A program made the translations under genes and the position numbers. A model generated the notes under the pieces. It worked only from the letters and a program-made list of their open reading frames with translations, was not told the DNA's origin and did not search any database. 64,000 bases of DNA from the NCBI GenBank assembly GCA_022820805.1, contig JAJEEV010000043.1, positions 178,427 through 242,426 of the forward strand. The letters run 5' to 3'. Source of the DNA: Acidimicrobiia bacterium. GTDB lineage: Bacteria; Actinomycetota; Acidimicrobiia; Acidimicrobiales; Aldehydirespiratoraceae. The number at the start of each line of letters is the position of its first letter. The stretch's first letter is position 1. Shown piece after piece: positions 44,213 to 52,273 of the stretch.

Positions 44213-45844
44213 GTGAACCTGTACGCGGCGGAGTCCTTCTCTGCGGAAGAGGCCGACATACTCCGCCGGTACTTCACCAACCTCGATCAGCCGGTGTTCG
44301 CGCTGGTGAACCTGCCGGAGGTCGTGAAGGGTGCGCTGTTCGCCCGCTACTCCCGCTCCATGTCGAGCCTGCGCCGGCTGTTCCTCGACGAGTTCGTGGA
44401 CGACCTCGACATCACCGGCGACATAACTATCGACGCGACCGTCGGCCTGCGCCGCGCCGAGGCCCTCTATGACCGGGTCTTCTTCGAGTACGGCGACGAC
44501 TCCGTGGCCCAACTCGGCGGCGTCCACCTGGCCTGCGAGCAGGCCTCCAACCTGCTCACCAAGGTCCTCGAGTGGGGCCGCCTCATGGCCTACCTGGAGC
44601 AGAGCACCCGCTACATCGCCTACGACAAGCGCTTGGGCGGGCGCTATCGCTACTACCGGGACGCCGAGGTCCTCAACTCGTCGCTGGGCACCCGCTACGT
44701 GGGCGACATCGACCGCATGTTCTCGGCCTACTCCGAGCTCGTCCCGGTCATGCAGGACTTCTTCCGGGCCAACGTGCCCAAGGAGGAGGGCGACTCCGAC
44801 TTCGCCTACCGGCAGGCCATCAAGGCCCGGGCGCTGGACTCCATCCGGGGCATGCTCCCGGCCGCGTCCCTGAGCAATGTGGGCATCTACGGGACCGGCC
44901 AGGCCTACGAGGCGCTGCTGCTGCGCATGCGGGCCAACCCCCTGCCCGAGTCGCGCCTCTATGCCGACATGATGCTCAGCGAGCTTCGCAAGGTGATCCC
45001 GTCGTTCCTGAAGCGGGTGGACCTGCCCGACCGGGGCGAGCTCACCACCCGCTACATGGCCGACAACCGCGCTGCCATGGACGACATCGCGGCCCGGGTG
45101 TTCGGCGACACCGTCGGCGGTCCGGTGGCCGACGACTCGGTGGACCTGGTCGACTTCGACCCCGACGGGGAGACGAAGGTGATCACCGCGATGCTGTACC
45201 CGCACACGTCGCTGGCGGAGAGCGCGATCGAGGCCAGGGTGCGGGCCATGTCAGCCGCCGAGCGCATCGAGGTGGTGCGGGCCTACTGCGGTGAGCGCAC
45301 GAACCGCCGTCACCGCCCGGGCCGTGCCCTGGAGCGCGTGAACTACCGGTTCGACGTGCTGTCCGACTACGGGGCGTTCCGCGACCTGCAGCGGCATCGG
45401 ATGCTCACCATCGAGTGGCAGCCCCTGTCCACCCGCCACGGCTTCGTGCGGCCCGAGGCGCTGAACGCAGCCGGCGTGGACGAGCAGTTCGACGAGGTGA
45501 TGGCCCGGTCGGCGCGGCTCTACGAGGCGCTCAGCGTCGAAGTGCCGGACCAGGCCGCCTACGCGGTCGCGCTCGCCTACCGGGTGCGCTACTCGATGCA
45601 GATGAACGCTCGAGAGGCGATGCACATGGTCGAGTTGCGCACCACCCTGCAGGGCCATCCCGCCTACCGCCGCGTGTGCCAGCGGATGCACCGTCTCATC
45701 GCAGAACAGGCCGGCCACGCTGCGGTCGCGGAGATGATGTCGTTCGTGAACCATGAGCAGGATCCCGGGCTGGGCCGGCTCGATGCGGAGAAGCGGGCCG
45801 AGCAGTTGAGGGCGTCGCAGTCGCACCCGTCGTCACGCCTGTAG
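44213..45844 (+). CDS. thyX: Long ThyX-like (flavin-dependent thymidylate synthase family) protein
   Basis: A 543-residue protein of the long ThyX-related family. The N-terminal half contains FARYSRSMSSLRRLFLDEF; the C-terminal half holds RHRMLTIEWQPLSTR (around residue 390), resembling the ThyX signature RHRxxSxxxxSxR with Thr for the first Ser, and MELRTT-like MVELRTTLQGHPAYR. It is about twice the size of classical ThyX, which suggests two related domains. Methylation of dUMP with FAD and methylene-THF is the family reaction; activity of this long form is not certain. GTG 44213 is chosen because TAGTGT ends 8 nt before it; GTG 44201 would add four residues. Confidence 0.75.
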   Translation: MNLYAAESFSAEEADILRRYFTNLDQPVFALVNLPEVVKGALFARYSRSMSSLRRLFLDEFVDDLDITGDITIDATVGLRRAEALYDRVFFEYGDDSVAQLGGVHLACEQASNLLTKVLEWGRLMAYLEQSTRYIAYDKRLGGRYRYYRDAEVLNSSLGTRYVGDIDRMFSAYSELVPVMQDFFRANVPKEEGDSDFAYRQAIKARALDSIRGMLPAASLSNVGIYGTGQAYEALLLRMRANPLPESRLYADMMLSELRKVIPSFLKRVDLPDRGELTTRYMADNRAAMDDIAARVFGDTVGGPVADDSVDLVDFDPDGETKVITAMLYPHTSLAESAIEARVRAMSAAERIEVVRAYCGERTNRRHRPGRALERVNYRFDVLSDYGAFRDLQRHRMLTIEWQPLSTRHGFVRPEALNAAGVDEQFDEVMARSARLYEALSVEVPDQAAYAVALAYRVRYSMQMNAREAMHMVELRTTLQGHPAYRRVCQRMHRLIAEQAGHAAVAEMMSFVNHEQDPGLGRLDAEKRAEQLRASQSHPSSRL

Positions 45845-45885
45845 CTGGGGTGACGCCCGGGTGGCGCGCTGCTCACGAAATGCGG

Positions 45886-45913
45886 TTGCACCTCGCCGAT
45901 CTCTGTCTATGAT
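45886..45913 (+). promoter_or_regulatory. Sigma-70-type promoter for the DUF4193 gene
   Basis: TTGCAC (45886-45891) and TATGAT (45908-45913) are separated by 16 bp, close to the consensus for housekeeping sigma factors. Transcription would start near 45920, leaving a 5' leader of about 33 nt before the ATG at 45953. This contrasts with the leaderless arrangement of many other genes here. Confidence 0.5.
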
Positions 45914-45952
45914 CCGCCCACGTCCCCTGGCCCCGACCCCTCAGCACCAGCG

Positions 45953-46480
45953 ATGAACGAGCAACACCCTCTTGACGACGCCGATCTCGTCGACTTCGGC
46001 GACGGGGAGGACTTCGAAGGCGAGTTGGACGACGACTTCGGCGACGATGACGACTTCAGCGACGACGACGAGTTCAGCGACGACGAGGAGGAGTTCAGCG
46101 ACGGCGAGGACGACGCCATCGGCGAGGACGACGCCACCGCCGACCTGGAGGACGACGGCGAGGACGACGACGACGACGTTCCGCTGCCTGCGGACGACGA
46201 CGACGACGAGGAGGTCCACCCCAGCGACGTGGAGGCCGACCTGGAGGAGATCCTCCGGGACCGGATCGCGGCGAGCGACGACGACGATGAGGACGAGGAG
46301 GAGGACGCTCCCGGGCCGGCCAAGACCGTCTCGGCCGTGGCGCCGCCGCGTTCGGACGAATGGACCTGCAACCAGTGCTTCCTGATCGTGAGCATGACCC
46401 AGTTCGGCTTCCGGTCCAATCCCGTGTGCCCGTCGGGCGAGGAGCCGTGCGAGTCCATCGAGAGGATCTTCCGCGGCTGA
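45953..46480 (+). CDS. DUF4193 protein with long acidic N-terminal region
   Basis: A 175-residue protein. The C-terminal part (VEADLEEILRDRIAAS, later EWTCNQCFLIVSMTQFG and VCPSGEEPCESI) is the DUF4193 domain found across actinobacteria, with CxxC and a second Cys pair that could bind zinc. About 95 of the first 115 residues are Asp, Glu, Ser or Gly in repeats of DDD, EFSDD and similar, much longer than usual. The acidic run may mimic nucleic acid or keep the protein soluble. Function is unknown; expression is probably strong given the promoter upstream. Confidence 0.82.
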   Translation: MNEQHPLDDADLVDFGDGEDFEGELDDDFGDDDDFSDDDEFSDDEEEFSDGEDDAIGEDDATADLEDDGEDDDDDVPLPADDDDDEEVHPSDVEADLEEILRDRIAASDDDDEDEEEDAPGPAKTVSAVAPPRSDEWTCNQCFLIVSMTQFGFRSNPVCPSGEEPCESIERIFRG

Positions 46481-46518
46481 GTGCCGAGTGAAGCCATGCC
46501 CGTCACCCGTCCCCTCCG

Positions 46519-47010
46519 ATGACCTCGATAGACGAGGGGGCTAGACAGGCGGTCGACTCCGACATGGCTGCGGTTGCCGGGCTGGCCGCCGAAGCGGTGG
46601 CCGAGCTGGCTCCCCACCGCGGCGGCTACGTGTGGTCGCGGCTCGAGGCGCGGTCCGGACCGCTGGATCAGAGCCTGGGCCGGGACCATCGAGCCGATGA
46701 CGCCCTGGTGGTGGTGGGCACCATCGACGAGACCGTCGTGGGCTACGGGGCGATCCGCCTGGTTGCTCTCCACGACGGCGCGGTGCTGGGGCGCGTCACC
46801 GACATCTACGTGACGCCCGAGGCCCGCGGTGTCGGGGTGGGGGAGGCCATGATGGGCGAGCTGCTCGACTGGGCCGGGCGGCGCGGCTGTATCGGGGTCG
46901 ACAGCCTGGCGCTGCCCGGCGACCGCGAGACGAAGAACTTCTTCGAGACGCACGGCCTGGTGGCCCGAGCCATCACCGTGCACCGCTCGCTGGGCGACAC
47001 GGCCGGATAG
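46519..47010 (+). CDS. GNAT family N-acetyltransferase
   Basis: A 163-residue acetyltransferase-fold protein. The acetyl-CoA-binding motif A is VTDIYVTPEARGVGVGEAMMGELLDWA (R/Q-x-x-G-x-G/A type), followed by the C-terminal KNFFETHGLVARA. The N-terminal part includes a partly polar helix. It lies 38 bp after the DUF4193 gene and 5 bp before a Nudix gene; a common operon is likely. Acceptor substrate unknown. Confidence 0.82.
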   Translation: MTSIDEGARQAVDSDMAAVAGLAAEAVAELAPHRGGYVWSRLEARSGPLDQSLGRDHRADDALVVVGTIDETVVGYGAIRLVALHDGAVLGRVTDIYVTPEARGVGVGEAMMGELLDWAGRRGCIGVDSLALPGDRETKNFFETHGLVARAITVHRSLGDTAG

Positions 47011-47015
47011 CGGCC

Positions 47016-47423
47016 ATGAACGCCGGCGTGGAGGTCGCCGTGGGTGCCATCGTTCGGCGCGCCGACGAGCTGCTCCTCGTGAAGCGGGGCCGCCCGCCGG
47101 GAGCGGGGGAGTGGTCCGTGCCCGGGGGCCGGGTCGAGCCCGGCGAGATGCTGATGGAGGCCGTGACCCGCGAGCTGCAGGAGGAGACCGGGCTGCGCGG
47201 CGTGTGCGGACAGCTGGTGGGGTGGGTGGAACGCATCGGCGACGACCATCACTTTGTGATCCTGGACTTCGAGGCGACGGTGACCGGCGACCTCACTCCC
47301 ACCGCCGGCAGCGACGCGTCCGAGGCCCGCTGGTGGCCGGTCGCCGAGGTAGCCAAGCTGCAGCTGGTCGACGGGTTGGCCGAGTTCCTGCACGACCACG
47401 GAGTGATCCCGACGATCGTCTGA
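47016..47423 (+). CDS. Nudix hydrolase
   Basis: A 135-residue hydrolase of nucleoside diphosphates linked to another group. The full Nudix box is visible: GGRVEPGEMLMEAVTRELQE followed by ETGL (about residues 37-60). The substrate could be an oxidised nucleotide, ADP-ribose or NADH; the sequence alone does not decide. It is tightly linked to the GNAT gene upstream and converges with the enoyl-CoA hydratase gene 21 bp on. Confidence 0.88.
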   Translation: MNAGVEVAVGAIVRRADELLLVKRGRPPGAGEWSVPGGRVEPGEMLMEAVTRELQEETGLRGVCGQLVGWVERIGDDHHFVILDFEATVTGDLTPTAGSDASEARWWPVAEVAKLQLVDGLAEFLHDHGVIPTIV

Positions 47424-47444
47424 CAGGCTGCCTGGGACGGCGGT

Positions 47445-48206
47445 TCAGCGGCCCTTCCAGACCGGCGGCCGCTTCTCGATGAAGGCGCGGGGACCCTCCG
47501 CGAAGTCCTCGGTGCTGCGCAGCTCCATCTGGGCCCGGCCGGCCGCGTTGATCGACTCTTCGTCGGTCTGGGTGAAGCTCTCCAGCACGAGCCTGCGGGA
47601 CTCCCTCACGGCAAGGGGCCCATTGGCGTTGACCCGGTCCGCGAGCCGGCGGGCGGCGTCGAGCGCCTCGCCGGGCTCGCACAACTCGTTGATGAGGCCC
47701 AGTTCCAGCGCCCGCTCGGCGCTGATCGGATCGCCGGTGAGCACCATCTCCATGGCGATGGCCGACGGGATCGTGCGGGGCAGGCGCACCAGGCCCCCGG
47801 CCGCGGCGATCAGAGACCGCTTCACCTCGGGGAGCCCGAACCGGGCCGCCGTCGACGCGACCCTCAGGTCGCACGTAAGGGCGATCTCGGTTCCGCCGGC
47901 GAGTGCGGGCCCGTCGATGGCCGCGATCAGAGGCTTCGTGCGGGCACGCAGCACGATGCCTCCGAACCCGCCCCGCGCCGTGGACAGTTCCCGGAAGCGC
48001 CCCTCGGCGATCGCCTTGAGATCCGCGCCGGCCGAGAACACCGGCCCGGTGTGGGTGAGGATGCCCAGCCACAGCGTGTCGTCGGCCTCGAGCCGGTCGA
48101 TGGCCCCCTCGAGCCCGCTGGAGATGGCGCCGTTGACCGCGTTGCGGGCCTCGGGGCGGTTCATCGTGATGAGGGCGACGTTGCCGTCAGCCTCGAATTC
48201 GATCAT
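47445..48206 (-). CDS. Enoyl-CoA hydratase/isomerase (crotonase family)
   Basis: A 253-residue crotonase-fold protein. Oxyanion-hole segments are SAGADLKAI and GPALAGGTEIALTCD. Both acid residues of hydratases are in place (Glu in GGTEIAL and Glu in LPEVKRSL). So it probably hydrates a 2-enoyl-CoA in fatty-acid or aromatic-acid breakdown. The ATG overlaps the stop of the 552-residue protein gene upstream (ATGA), so the two are translationally coupled. Chain-length or substrate preference is unknown. Confidence 0.86.
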   Translation of the reverse strand: MIEFEADGNVALITMNRPEARNAVNGAISSGLEGAIDRLEADDTLWLGILTHTGPVFSAGADLKAIAEGRFRELSTARGGFGGIVLRARTKPLIAAIDGPALAGGTEIALTCDLRVASTAARFGLPEVKRSLIAAAGGLVRLPRTIPSAIAMEMVLTGDPISAERALELGLINELCEPGEALDAARRLADRVNANGPLAVRESRRLVLESFTQTDEESINAAGRAQMELRSTEDFAEGPRAFIEKRPPVWKGR

Positions 48207-49861
48207 TGGGCGTCTTCGCTGCTGACGGTGCCTTCGGTTTCCTGGGTGTCCTCGGTGGCGCCGGTGGTGTCCTCGGTGTCGGCGGCGCTGTCGGTGGCGC
48301 CGGTTTCCTGGGTGTCTTCGGTGTCGGCGGTGCTGTCGGTGTCGGCGGTGCTGTCGGTGGCGCCGGTGGCCTCGCTCTTGTCGGTGGCGGCAGTGTCCTC
48401 GCTCTCGCCGGTGTCCTCCGCGTCAGCGGGCTGGGGTGGCGGTGGGGGAGGGCGCCGCCTGGCTCGGGTGGCCGGTGCCGGCTCAACGCCGAAGAGGGCG
48501 GCGATCTGCGGTACCCGGTCAGCCAGTCTGCGGATGGTGGCGAGCAGGTCATCGCTTGGACTCGGGGGGATGCCCTCGGGAATCACCTGGGTGCGGACGG
48601 GGGAGACCGCGACCGAGTCCACCACGGTGGCCCAGCGCTGCTGGTTGGCGGTCGGGTTGAGGTCGGCCGCGGCCAGTGCGGCCAGCCGCTCGGCCATGTC
48701 GGGCGGCAACGGTGAGCCGGGCTTGACCGGTCGGGAGCTGATGCGCAGCGCCCTGACCGTGCGGCCCTCGCCGATGGTGCCGGCGAGCTCGTCCAGCCAC
48801 TTGCGGTGGTCGATCTCCAGGCGCTGGGTCAGTCCGGCCCGCAGGCTCTCGGCCAGCGCCCGGGTCTCATCGTCGCGGGCGGCCCGGTCGGCAGCTGCGA
48901 TCACCGAGCGGATGTCCCGCAGGTCGATCTTGGAGATGCCGGCGAGAGCGGCATCGGCGCGATCATGCCATTCGGCCGCCTTCAGCACCGGAGCGAGCTG
49001 CTCAGCCAGGGCCAGAACAGGCTCTGATTTGATCTGGGGAAGGCTCTCCTTGGCCGCCTTGTCGTTCATCCGCTCGATCGAACGGCGCACGCCGGGAACC
49101 CCGCCCTTGAGGACCTCGCGGGCCAGGGGTCTCTGCTCCTCCGGAAGGTCATCCAGAACCGCCTGGCGGTGGACTCTCTTGGCCTTCAGGCCGGGCGTCC
49201 TGGAACGAGGTGGGCGCGCGGGCCGCTGTCCGTCCCTGGTCCGGGGGCCCTTCGAGGAGCGCTGGTCGTCGCCGCGCCGGTCACGCCTGCCCGGGCGCTC
49301 GCCGTCGCGGGCAGAGCCGGAGTCGCGCTGGTCGCGACCGCGCCGGTCGTCTCGATCGCGGCCCCGCCGGTCGTCCCGATCGCCGCGGGGCTTGCGGCCC
49401 GAGCCGTCCTTGTGGGTGCCCTCACCGTCGCGACCGTCTCGGCGGGATCTGCGGTCGGCGCGATCCCTCCGGTCGCGGCCCCGGCGTCCGTCACCATCGT
49501 CGCGACCTCTCCTGCGGCCCTTTGAAGGCCGTTCGTCGTCGTCCGAGAAGCCCCTGTCGGCTCGGCCGCGCCGGCCGGAGCGCGGCGCGAGCGTGGTGGT
49601 GACCAGCGGACCCCCGCCGCCCCCGATCAACTCCAACCGTCCCTCGGGCTCCGCACGGGCCCGGGGAGCGACCAGAGCGGTGACCTCGAGGCCGTCGATC
49701 CCGCCGTCCACTTCGGCCTTGAGAACCGAACCGACCTCGGCCGCGTCGGGCACCAGGTCACCGGCGACTTCGCCCTTGGGTTGGCGAGCCCCGGCCGCCC
49801 TCCAGGTCCAGGTGCCATCGTCGCGCCGGCTGGTGAGTTCGATCTCTAGTCGTCGGGGCAC
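48203..49861 (-). CDS. Uncharacterised protein with Arg/Asp-rich linker and acidic Thr-rich tail
   Basis: A 552-residue protein I cannot assign. The N-terminus (PRRLEIELTSRRDDGTWTWRAAGARQPKG) is a compact domain of about 90 residues. Then comes a long region of RRD, RDRR and GRDRDD units (about 100-215), like disordered RNA-binding linkers. A helical domain (about 225-460, KRVHRQAVLDDLPEEQ to PQIAALFGVEPAP) follows, then a Pro-rich hinge. The C-terminal 80 residues are Thr/Asp/Glu repeats (TDSTADT, EDTQET). GTG at 49861 with TAGCTT ending 8 nt upstream. Coupled to an enoyl-CoA hydratase gene. A role in RNA or ribosome biology is only a guess. Confidence 0.65.
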   Translation of the reverse strand: MPRRLEIELTSRRDDGTWTWRAAGARQPKGEVAGDLVPDAAEVGSVLKAEVDGGIDGLEVTALVAPRARAEPEGRLELIGGGGGPLVTTTLAPRSGRRGRADRGFSDDDERPSKGRRRGRDDGDGRRGRDRRDRADRRSRRDGRDGEGTHKDGSGRKPRGDRDDRRGRDRDDRRGRDQRDSGSARDGERPGRRDRRGDDQRSSKGPRTRDGQRPARPPRSRTPGLKAKRVHRQAVLDDLPEEQRPLAREVLKGGVPGVRRSIERMNDKAAKESLPQIKSEPVLALAEQLAPVLKAAEWHDRADAALAGISKIDLRDIRSVIAAADRAARDDETRALAESLRAGLTQRLEIDHRKWLDELAGTIGEGRTVRALRISSRPVKPGSPLPPDMAERLAALAAADLNPTANQQRWATVVDSVAVSPVRTQVIPEGIPPSPSDDLLATIRRLADRVPQIAALFGVEPAPATRARRRPPPPPPQPADAEDTGESEDTAATDKSEATGATDSTADTDSTADTEDTQETGATDSAADTEDTTGATEDTQETEGTVSSEDAQ

Positions 49862-49990
49862 GGCCCACAAAGCTACACGCCACGGACTCGCCCCACGCCA
49901 CGGGCAGCCTCCTAGCCGCCGGAAATACACATTATGTAAAGTTAGACCGGTTTCGCGATATGGAGAGGTGGGCCAATCCGATACGGCCTG

Positions 49991-50776
49991 TCAGCTGAGG
50001 GCGTGGGACACCGGGCCGGGGCCGTCGAGCCTCCAGCCGGCCGAGGCTGCGATGGCGTCGCGCACGAACCGGCCGGCGGCCGACACCGCCTGCTGGAGGT
50101 CCTGGCCGAGCGCCAGGTTCGCGGCCAGCGCGGCCGAGAACGTGCAGCCGCTGCCCCGGACGTTGTCGGTGGCGATCCGCGAGCCGCGAACCACCCAGGC
50201 ATGGCCCGACGCGGTGATCACCGCGTCGTCGGGCTCGCCGTCGAAGGCGCCGCCGGTGACGACCACCGCGGCGGCCCCGAGGTCGCGGAACGTCTGGGCC
50301 CAGTCGAGCACTGCTTCGGCGGTGGGCAGCGACGTGCTCGTGAGCAGCTCGGCCTCGGCCCGGTTCGGGGTGATGACGCGGGCCAGCGGGAACAGCCGCC
50401 GGCGGTAGGCATCCTCGACGTCGTCGGACACGAAGCGCCTGCCCCTGCCGTCCACCATCACCGGGTCCACGACCGGGGCGGGCAGAACGCCGCGCTCGAT
50501 CCTCTCGGCGACCAGCTCCACTGTCTCCCGGCGCCGCAGCAGACCGGTCTTGGCGCCGTCCACGCCGAGATGCTCGACCGCGGCGTCGATCTGGGCGGCA
50601 ACCAGGCCGGTCTGCACCGGTTCCGCGGCCGTGACCGCGGTCAGGGACTGGGCGGTCACGGCGGTGATGGCGCTGGCTCCGTGCACGCCGAGGGCCGCGA
50701 ACGTGGCCAGGTCGGCCTGCAAGCCTGCTCCCCCCAGCGGGTCCGAAGCGGCTATCGTGAGCAGCACCGGCGGCAT
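49991..50776 (-). CDS. thiD: Hydroxymethylpyrimidine/phosphomethylpyrimidine kinase
   Basis: Phosphorylates HMP to HMP-PP in thiamine synthesis, 261 residues, ribokinase-like fold. Conserved segments: IAASDPLGGAGLQADL, PVVDPVMVDGRG, ITPNRAEAELL, and the ATP/anion motif DNVRGSGCTFSAALAA. ATG at 50776; in-frame GTGs a few codons upstream are possible. No TPP riboswitch (THI box) is recognisable in the 120-bp gap with the divergent yqgE gene, so regulation by thiamine at this site is not supported. Confidence 0.92.
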   Translation of the reverse strand: MPPVLLTIAASDPLGGAGLQADLATFAALGVHGASAITAVTAQSLTAVTAAEPVQTGLVAAQIDAAVEHLGVDGAKTGLLRRRETVELVAERIERGVLPAPVVDPVMVDGRGRRFVSDDVEDAYRRRLFPLARVITPNRAEAELLTSTSLPTAEAVLDWAQTFRDLGAAAVVVTGGAFDGEPDDAVITASGHAWVVRGSRIATDNVRGSGCTFSAALAANLALGQDLQQAVSAAGRFVRDAIAASAGWRLDGPGPVSHALS

Positions 50777-50896
50777 GGTTGACACCACGACCCTAGATCG
50801 TGCCACACAGCCACCTCGCCACACAGCCACCGCTTCGGGTCGCCGGATCGCCACCGTGCCGCTGCCATCCATTCCCCTACCTGGAAGACCCCACGC

Positions 50897-51445
50897 ATGG
50901 AATCGACTCGCGGGAAGCTCCTTGTGGCCGCCCCGAGCCTGGTGGACCCGAATTTCCGCCAGACGGTCCTGCTGATGCTCGAGCACGGGGCCGAGGGCGC
51001 CCTGGGCGTAGTGCTCAACCGGCCCAGCGAACTCCCGGTCAAGGGCGCCATCGACGAATGGGCCCCGTCCGTGAGCGAGCCGCGTGTCGTGTTCGTGGGC
51101 GGCCCCGTCAGCCAGTCCTCGGTGATCGCGCTGGCGTCGGTCGTCCTCGACGACGCGGACGACCACTGGTCCCAGGTCGTGGGCCGGGTCGGCACTATCG
51201 ACCTCGAGAAGAACCCGAGCGACATCGGCGGCCTCGACCAGGTGCGGATCTTCGCCGGCTACGCGGCCTGGGCGCCCGGTCAGCTCGAGGGCGAGCTGAC
51301 GGAGAATGCCTGGTTCGTGCTCGACCACGACGGCGCCGACCCGTTCGTGGACGATCCCGACGAGCTGTGGTGGGAGGTCTTCGCCCGCCAGGACGGGGAA
51401 CTGAACCGTCTGCGCCTGTACCCCCGCAACCCCACCGACAACTGA
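50897..51445 (+). CDS. YqgE/AlgH family protein (UPF0301)
   Basis: A 182-residue protein of the UPF0301 family. Conserved parts: GKLLVAAPSLVDPNFRQTVLLMLEHGAEGALGVVLNRPS, VFVGGPVS and VRIFAGYAAWAPGQLEGEL. The family is widespread, cytoplasmic and structurally known, but its biochemical function is unclear. It is divergent from thiD and ends 33 bp before the LexA-box promoter of the alkB-like gene. Confidence 0.9.
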   Translation: MESTRGKLLVAAPSLVDPNFRQTVLLMLEHGAEGALGVVLNRPSELPVKGAIDEWAPSVSEPRVVFVGGPVSQSSVIALASVVLDDADDHWSQVVGRVGTIDLEKNPSDIGGLDQVRIFAGYAAWAPGQLEGELTENAWFVLDHDGADPFVDDPDELWWEVFARQDGELNRLRLYPRNPTDN

Positions 51446-51478
51446 GAAGGTGCGAGGGCGGGTCGCGCCGCCTCCGAC

Positions 51479-51506
51479 TTGCAGGCGAACATACGTTCGC
51501 TAAAGT
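51479..51506 (+). promoter_or_regulatory. LexA (SOS) box inside a leaderless promoter
   Basis: CGAACATACGTTCG (51486-51499) is a perfect palindrome in its arms and matches the actinobacterial LexA consensus CGAAC-N4-GTTCG. It lies between TTGCAG (-35, 51479-51484) and TAAAGT (-10, 51501-51506), 16 bp apart. The -10 ends 6 nt before the GTG start of the alkB-like gene, so LexA bound here would block RNA polymerase directly. Confidence 0.8.
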
Positions 51507-51512
51507 GGTCTG

Positions 51513-52193
51513 GTGGCCATTGCCTCCTCGGACCGCACACCGGGCAGCCGGTGGGGCACCAGATCGGGCACCCAGGCCGACGTGGCGCCCTTCCAGGGTG
51601 ACCTGTTCGCCCAGGGACAGCCGTCGGTAGACGCCTCGGCGCGGCTGGAGCACCTGGATCTGGGGGGCCGGAGCTGGATCGACCTGGCCCCGCGGTGGCT
51701 GCTCGGTGCCGACGAGCTCCTCGAGCAGTTCGCAGCCCGCCTGCGCTGGACCCGGGCCGAGCGCCCGATGTACGGGCAGATGGTCGAGGAGCCCCGCCTG
51801 GGGGCCCACCTGAGACCCCGGTCGGCGGGCGTTCCCGGAGTCGTCGGCGAGATGGCCGAGGCATTGGGCGGCCGCTACCGGTGCAGGTTCAACTCCGTGT
51901 GGGTCAACTACTACCGGGGCGGCCAGGACTCGGTGGCCTGGCACCGCGATCAGATCGGCGTCGACCCCGCCGACACGGTGGTGGCGATCGTGTCCCTGGG
52001 AGGGCCGCGCCGGTTCCTGCTGCGGCCCGCGGGCGGTGGCCGCAGCCGCGCCTTCACCCTGGCCTCGGGCGACCTGCTGGTGATGGGCGGGTCCTGCCAG
52101 CAGGACTGGGAGCACTCGATTCCCAAGGTGGCGTCGGCCCCGCCCCGGATGAGCGTCACCTTCCGCCGTAATACTGCCGGCGCGGGCCGGTAG
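51513..52193 (+). CDS. alkB: AlkB-like 2-oxoglutarate/Fe(II) dioxygenase
   Basis: Direct-reversal DNA repair enzyme, removing methyl groups from damaged bases, 226 residues. The jelly-roll core shows NSVWVNYYRGGQDSVAWHRDQ with the H-x-D iron ligands, a distal His in WEHSIPK, and the 2OG-binding arginine in RMSVTFR. Layout (short N-terminal extension, PMYGQMVEEPR) resembles the ALKBH2/AlkB group. The LexA box and leaderless promoter just upstream predict induction by DNA damage. GTG start, transcription start at or next to the G. Confidence 0.88.
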   Translation: MAIASSDRTPGSRWGTRSGTQADVAPFQGDLFAQGQPSVDASARLEHLDLGGRSWIDLAPRWLLGADELLEQFAARLRWTRAERPMYGQMVEEPRLGAHLRPRSAGVPGVVGEMAEALGGRYRCRFNSVWVNYYRGGQDSVAWHRDQIGVDPADTVVAIVSLGGPRRFLLRPAGGGRSRAFTLASGDLLVMGGSCQQDWEHSIPKVASAPPRMSVTFRRNTAGAGR

Positions 52194-52206
52194 CCTCCGC
52201 GGCGGC

Positions 52207-52224
52207 AAGAGGCCGAGCGAATAG
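52207..52224 (+). repeat. 18-bp repeat shared with 57920-57937
   Basis: AAGAGGCCGAGCGAATAG occurs here and, in the same orientation, at 57920-57937. A diverged form (AAGAGACCGAGCGAA) is at the start of the VWA gene near 9640. It is probably related to the 34-bp dispersed repeat family, which has a similar CGAGCG/GCGAAC core. Confidence 0.5.
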
Positions 52225-52273
52225 AGGAACGAGTGCGCTCTAGGCGGCCGAGATCGAGGACAGGCGGGACGGC

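Noticed and set aside
50777..50896. TPP riboswitch upstream of thiD
   Set aside because: No CTGAGA or other THI-box segment is seen in the short divergent gap.
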